10,136 nucleotides of DNA. It comes from Flavobacterium sp. (lineage in GTDB: Bacteria > Bacteroidota > Bacteroidia > Flavobacteriales > Flavobacteriaceae). The notes under the pieces are model-generated. The model did not search any database and was not told where the DNA came from. It worked only from the letters and a program-made list of their open reading frames with translations. A program made the position numbers and the translations under genes. The stretch spans positions 1 to 10,136 of the forward strand of contig JAAURU010000093.1 in the NCBI GenBank assembly GCA_012032075.1, written 5' to 3'. Within the stretch, counting starts at the first letter, position 1, and every line of letters begins with the position of its first letter. This document shows, in pieces, positions 7,210 through 10,136 of this stretch.

Positions 7210-7355
7210 ACTATAGAACATTTTTAGAATGGAAGTATCTAATATTCGATTATCTAATCTTTTGGATATTAGTATTTATCTATTTCCAACTCAAAAACAA
7301 CATTAAACGCTTAAACCATTTTAAACAACATCAAACTAAAATAAAAAATGAGTAA
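7206..7355 (+). CDS. small membrane ORF overlapping purE start, possibly the C-terminal half of a split protein
   Basis: A 49-residue ORF: MNYRTFLEWKYLIFDY, then the membrane segment LIFWILVFIYFQL, then a basic tail KNNIKRLNHFKQHQTKIK. It begins within the stop of the preceding ORF (ATGA) and its stop TAA (7353-7355) lies 8 bases inside purE, so it could be translationally coupled at both ends. Alternatively it is the second half of one two-helix protein broken by a missing A at 7203-7206. I favour the single-protein reading because frame problems at homopolymers recur in this window. Function unknown. Confidence 0.55.
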   Translation: MNYRTFLEWKYLIFDYLIFWILVFIYFQLKNNIKRLNHFKQHQTKIKNE

Positions 7356-7831
7356 AGTAGCCATAATAATGGGAAGCATATCTGATATGCCAGTGATGCA
7401 AGATGCAATTGATATTTTAAAAGAATTTAATATCGAAACTGAAGTAGATATTGTTTCTGCACATAGAACTCCAGAAAAATTATTTGATTTTAGTAAAAAT
7501 GCACATAATCGCGGAATTTCAGTAATAATTGCCGGTGCTGGTGGTGCTGCTCATTTACCAGGAATGGTTGCTTCTATGTCTCCTCTTCCTGTAATAGGTG
7601 TTCCAGTAAAATCTAGTAATTCAATCGATGGTTGGGATTCTGTTTTATCGATTCTCCAAATGCCTGGTGGTGTTCCAGTTGCAACAGTTGCTTTAAACGG
7701 AGCAAAAAATGCTGGGATACTTGCAGCACAAATTATTGGTAGCAATAATAAAAAAAGTGTTAGAAACAATTATCAATTATAAAGAAAGTTTAAAACAAGC
7801 TGTTTTAAAAGCTGCTGAAAATTTGAAATAA
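7348..7831 (+). CDS. purE: N5-carboxyaminoimidazole ribonucleotide mutase (PurE), apparent frameshift near the C-terminus
   Basis: Converts N5-CAIR, made by PurK, to CAIR in de novo purine synthesis. The class I PurE fold is clear: IIMGSISDMPVM (6-17), VSAHRTPEKLF (36-46), IAGAGGAAHLPGMVAS (61-76) and PVKSSNSIDGWDSVLSILQMPGGVPVATVA. As written, the frame ends at 7782 with an atypical tail, KKSVRNNYQL (144 residues). Removing one A from the A7 run at 7750-7756 restores a normal helical end, KKVLETIINYKESLKQ and on to ENLK, with stop TAA at 7829-7831 (about 160 residues, the usual length). The coordinates given are for the repaired gene. It overlaps the preceding small ORF by 8 bases. Confidence 0.95.
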
Positions 7832-7862
7832 AAAATCCCGATGAACAAACAAACATCGGGAT
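7830..7862 (-). terminator. intrinsic terminator of small unit copy 1
   Basis: ATCCCGATG (7835-7843) pairs perfectly with CATCGGGAT (7854-7862) around a 10-base loop AACAAACAAA. On the minus strand it is followed by a run of T, so it terminates leftward transcription. On the plus strand no U tract follows, so it is not a good purE terminator. Confidence 0.8.
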
Positions 7863-7867
7863 AAAAT

Positions 7868-7936
7868 CTATTTCACAATTAAGTGACAACTATAAAAAAA
7901 ATTCAAATTTGGGAAAAAGGGTGACTTTTTCGACAT
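7868..7936 (-). CDS. possible 22-residue peptide in small unit copy 1
   Basis: An ATG at 7936, about 6 bases after the inferred transcript start, opens a 22-codon frame ending TAG (7868-7870). It starts MSKKSPFFPN and ends FFYSCHLIVK. Copy 2 has a start at the equivalent place (8256), with MTKK at the N-terminus and the same FFYSCHLIV near the end, at the same codon spacing. The shared 33-base block is identical in DNA with no silent changes, so constraint on RNA or recent duplication explains it as well as selection on a peptide. Treat as a candidate only. Confidence 0.35.
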   Translation of the reverse strand: MSKKSPFFPNLNFFYSCHLIVK

Positions 7937-7947
7937 TATTTCTATTA

Positions 7948-7978
7948 CAAATATAAACACTTAATCGAAATAAACAAA
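7948..7978 (-). promoter_or_regulatory. promoter of small unit copy 1 (TTTG-N19-TATATTTG)
   Basis: On the minus strand, TTTG (7975-7978) and TATATTTG (7948-7955) are 19 bases apart, a full match to the Bacteroidota housekeeping promoter. The start codon of the small ORF follows 11 bases after the -7 element, so the transcript would be almost leaderless. Confidence 0.7.
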
Positions 7979-7982
7979 CGTT

Positions 7983-8146
7983 TTATCGATAATTTTATAT
8001 TTTTTTAATAAAAACTTAGAAAATAAATTCTTTTCATATTGTTTATAGGTTTAAAAGCTTAGGTTTTATTAGGTTTAAGAGAGAAAATAAATTGTGAAAA
8101 TTTACTAAATGAAATTGGTATTCTAGAATAGAATTGTATATTTTTG
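7983..8146. other. AT-rich spacer between the two small units
   Basis: I see no credible ORF or promoter here. The stretch contains three scattered AGGTTT words (8047, 8061, 8071) and a 10-base palindrome ATTCTAGAAT (8120-8129), neither clearly more than chance. A long minus-strand frame from copy 2 runs into it but has no sign of being a protein beyond the conserved part. Confidence 0.5.
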
Positions 8147-8182
8147 AAAAAAAATCCCGACGCAAACAAACAACATCGGGAT
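8147..8182 (-). terminator. intrinsic terminator of small unit copy 2
   Basis: ATCCCGA (8154-8160) pairs with TCGGGAT (8176-8182) around a 15-base loop, followed on the minus strand by eight T residues. The loop again contains the AAACAAACAA motif seen in copy 1. The unpaired C/A opposite position in this copy shortens the stem from 9 to 7 bp. Confidence 0.8.
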
Positions 8183-8262
8183 AAAAATCTATTCACAATT
8201 AAGTGACAACTATAAAAAAAATTCGCTTTCAGTGAGAAACAATGTTTTTTCGTCATTATTTC
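8147..8262 (-). ncRNA. candidate small RNA / micropeptide transcript, copy 2 of a tandem pair
   Basis: The second minus-strand unit, about 116 bases, with promoter 8268-8296 and terminator 8147-8182. It carries the same 33-base block (8192-8224) as copy 1 and the same start region, but a different centre. The ATG at 8256 opens MTKKHCFSLKAN, then FFYSCHLIV. As written the frame then reads on through the terminator to 8059, because copy 2 has one base fewer just before the stop (plus strand CTATTC, versus CTATTTC in copy 1). With that base restored it would stop after 22 codons like copy 1. Function unknown. Confidence 0.55.
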
Positions 8263-8296
8263 TTTTACAAATATATACGTTTTACCGAAAAAACAA
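8154..8296 (-). repeat. tandem duplicated unit, copy 2 (promoter + body + terminator)
   Basis: The counterpart of 7835-7978, in the same orientation and of nearly the same length. The 33 bases at 8192-8224 are identical to 7872-7904, and the start region (8247-8275) is nearly identical to 7927-7955. The centre (about 8225-8246) has diverged. Confidence 0.85.
8268..8296 (-). promoter_or_regulatory. promoter of small unit copy 2 (TTG-N18-TATATTTG)
   Basis: On the minus strand, TTG (8294-8296) and TATATTTG (8268-8275) are 18 bases apart, within the accepted 17-23 range. It lies about 100 bp from the start of the divergent M3 peptidase gene, for which I see no clear TAnnTTTG promoter. Confidence 0.65.
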
Positions 8297-8396
8297 GCGT
8301 TTAATCGGTGAAATTTGAAATAATTTTTAAAATAAACACAAATATCTGTTAATCAGTAATTTAAAAAAATATTACACCTTTAAAAAAATAGTACTT

Positions 8397-10136
8397 ATGC
8401 CAATTTTAACCAAAAAATTCGACACAAAATACACCACTGCTCCATTCTCTAAAATTGAAAATAAAGATTATATGGATGCTTTTCTACAATTAATTAAAGA
8501 AGCTAAAGAGGAGATTAATTTAATTATTGAAAATAAAGAAGAACCAACATTTGAAAACACTATTGAAGCGTTAGAATTTTCTGGAAATCAATTAGATCGT
8601 GTTTCTAGTATTTTCTTTAACTTAAATGCTGCTGAAACTTCAGATGAAATGCAAAAAATTGCGCAAGAAGTTTCTCCACTTTTAACTGAATTTAGTAATG
8701 ATATCACTCTAAATGAAGACTTATTCAAAAAAAGTGAAAGTCGTTTATGATAAAAAAGATAATCTGAAACTAACTATTGAACAAAATACTTTATTAGATA
8801 AAAAATATAAAGGCTTTGTTAGAAATGGGGCTTTACTTAATGAAGAACAAAAAAAGAAATTAAGAGAAATAGATACCCAATTAGCAAAATTGAAATTAAC
8901 TTTTGGTGAAAATGTTTTGGCTGAAACCAATAATTACCAACTCCATATAACTAATGAAGAAGATTTAAAAGGTTTGCCAGATGGAGCCAAAGAAGCTGCA
9001 ACAGCTTTAGCAAAGTCAAAAGAATTAGAAGGTTGGGTTTTCACATTAGATTTTCCTAGTTATTTACCATTTGTAACCTATGTTGAAAATAGAGAACTAA
9101 GAAAGGAAATTAGTATTGCTGCTGGAAAAAAAGCGTTTCAAAATAATAAATTCGACAATCAAAATAATGTAAAAGAAATAGTTCGTTTACGACATGAAAG
9201 AGCTAATCTTTTGGGTTATCCAACACATGCTCATTTTGTACTAGAAGAAAGAATGGCTCAAAATCCAGATAAAGTAATTTCGTTTTCAAATGATCTATTA
9301 GCCAAAGCCAAACCAGCTGCTGAAAAAGAATTTGCAGAATTAACCGCTTTTGCAAAAGAATTAGATGGAATTGACCAACTCGAAAAATGGGATGGAGCGT
9401 ATTATTCTGAAAAATTAAAACAAAAATTATTCAATTTAGATGATGAAAAGCTAAAACCTTATTTCAAGCTAGAAAATGTTTTGAATGGTGCTTTTACTAT
9501 AGCCGAAAAATTATATGGAATTACTTTTAAAGAAGTTTTCGATATTGATAAATACCATGAAGATGTGCAAACTTTTGAAGTTTTATTCTCGAGTAATAGT
9601 GAATCTCAAGAATTAGTTGCTATTTTTTACACCGATTTTTTTCCAAGAAAAGGTAAACGAAATGGTGCTTGGATGACATCCTATAAATCACAATGGGTTA
9701 AAGGTGGAATAAACGAAAGACCTCATATTTCAAATGTTTGCAACTTCACTCCTCCTACTCCAACAAAGCCTTCCCTACTTACTTTTAATGAAGTAACTAC
9801 TTTGTTTCATGAATTTGGTCATGGTTTACATGGAATATTAGCCAACACAACTTATCCTACTTTATCAGGAACATCCGTTTTTGGGATTTTGTCGAATTAC
9901 CAAGTCAAATTATGGAGAATTGGTGTTACGAACCAGAAGCTTTGGCTTTGTTCGCTAAACATTATCAAACTGGAGAAATTATTCCACAAGAATATGTTGA
10001 AAAAATAAAAGAAAGTGCTAGTTTCCTAGAAGGAATGGCAACTATGAGACAACTAAGTTTTGGCTTACTAGACATGACTTATCATGGAAAAGTACAAGTA
10101 ATTAATGATATAAAAGCATTCGAAGAAAAAGCATTT
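8397..10136 (+). CDS. M3-family zinc oligopeptidase (oligopeptidase A / dipeptidyl carboxypeptidase type), 3' end beyond window, two apparent frameshifts
   Basis: A cytoplasmic thimet-type metallopeptidase that degrades short peptides. About 580 residues are visible and the family is usually near 670-700, so the end is missing. There is no signal peptide (MPILTKKFDTKYTTAPFSKI). Family marks are THAHFVLEERMA, QLEKWDGAYYSEKLKQKLF, PRKGKRNGAWMTSYKSQ, the zinc motif FHEFGHGLH (His codons at 9808 and 9820, about residues 471-475) and, after a frame change, SVFWDFVELPSQIMENW, whose Glu (9894-9896) is the third zinc ligand. Two repairs are needed: remove one A from A7 at 8727-8733 (LFKK then VKVVYDKKD), and add one T to T5 at 9878-9882 (SVF then WDFVELPSQ). 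Read literally, the gene breaks into ORFs 8397-8750 and 8713-10008, losing the third zinc ligand. I regard these as homopolymer errors. OpdA versus Dcp cannot be settled from this part. Confidence 0.93.

Larger units (their letters stand above)
7830..7942 (-). ncRNA. candidate small RNA / micropeptide transcript, copy 1 of a tandem pair
   Basis: A minus-strand transcription unit of about 113 bases, bounded by a canonical promoter (7948-7978) and an intrinsic terminator (7830-7862). The probable transcript start near 7942 is inferred from the promoter. Its body shares with copy 2 (8147-8262) a conserved 5' end (AGAAATAATG), a variable centre and a 33-base identical block (7872-7904). That block includes a possible small stem TCAC-TTAATT-GTGA. 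The unit could act as a regulatory RNA, encode a 22-residue peptide (7868-7936), or both. I do not recognise an Rfam-type family. It ends against the 3' end of purE, so the two transcripts converge. Confidence 0.55.
7835..7978 (-). repeat. tandem duplicated unit, copy 1 (promoter + body + terminator)
   Basis: The segment from the -33 element (7978) to the far edge of the terminator stem (7835) is 144 bases. It is mirrored by copy 2 at 8154-8296 (143 bases), 320 bp away in the same orientation. Conserved parts are the -7 element and start region, the FFYSCHLIV-encoding block and the ATCCCGA/TCGGGAT hairpin. The centre (about 7905-7926) and the loops differ. Confidence 0.85.

Noticed and set aside
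8120..8129. Palindrome ATTCTAGAAT as an operator
   Set aside because: It is short, AT-rich, and not placed at a promoter. Chance is enough to explain it.
7835..8182. The two ATCCCGA hairpins as a CRISPR array or REP-type repeat
   Set aside because: There are only two copies, 320 bp apart, each followed by a T run and part of a longer promoter-to-terminator unit.
8059..8256. A 65-codon minus-strand protein gene
   Set aside because: Only the first 21 or so codons match copy 1. The rest reads through a clear intrinsic terminator and spacer, probably because of a one-base difference just before the equivalent stop.

Overview
The window looks like chromosomal DNA from a low-GC member of the Bacteroidota, most likely the class Flavobacteriia (Flavobacterium or a close relative). 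The evidence is an AT-rich sequence with AT-rich third codon positions, a secreted metalloprotease ending in a type IX secretion (Por/T9SS) sorting domain, a flavobacterial-style M3 peptidase, promoters of the Bacteroidota type (TTTG/TTG about 17-23 nt before TAnnTTTG), and little sign of Shine-Dalgarno sites. I found no rRNA, tRNA, CRISPR array, insertion sequence or phage gene.

Layout. 1-134 is the end of a LysM (Kbp/YgaU-like) gene on the plus strand. It converges on a strong palindromic terminator (151-180) shared with the minus-strand M43 metalloprotease (202-1478). Still on the minus strand, upstream of the protease, come obg (1531-2532), a CNNM/CBS/CorC-type membrane protein (2625-3902) and a fused hypoxanthine phosphoribosyltransferase-adenylate kinase (3998-5119). 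The plus strand then carries a 178-residue helical protein of unknown function (5219-5755), purK (5848-7005), one or two tiny membrane-protein ORFs (7039-7355) and purE (7348-about 7831). A 565-bp stretch follows (7832-8396), then an M3 oligopeptidase (8397 to beyond the window edge).

Functional theme. The middle of the window is purine metabolism: base salvage (Hpt), adenylate interconversion (Adk), and the PurK/PurE pair that carboxylates AIR in de novo IMP synthesis. Obg, a GTPase of ribosome assembly, sits beside them. The purK promoter and the minus-strand hpt-adk promoter flank the unknown 178-residue protein.

The most interesting part is the 565-bp stretch. It is not empty. On the minus strand it holds two diverged copies, 320 bp apart, of a compact unit of about 145 bp. 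Each copy has its own TTG/TTTG-N18/19-TATATTTG promoter, an almost leaderless 22-codon ORF or small RNA body with conserved ends and a variable centre, and an intrinsic terminator. I interpret it as a tandem pair of small-RNA or micropeptide genes; I do not recognise the family.

Caution on sequence quality. At least five places need a one-base change in an A/T homopolymer to restore well-conserved proteins: the LysM gene, the M43 protease, purE, and the M3 peptidase twice. Some need one base more and others one base less. This pattern points to homopolymer-length errors in the assembly rather than real gene decay. I therefore annotate these as single genes with a noted frameshift.
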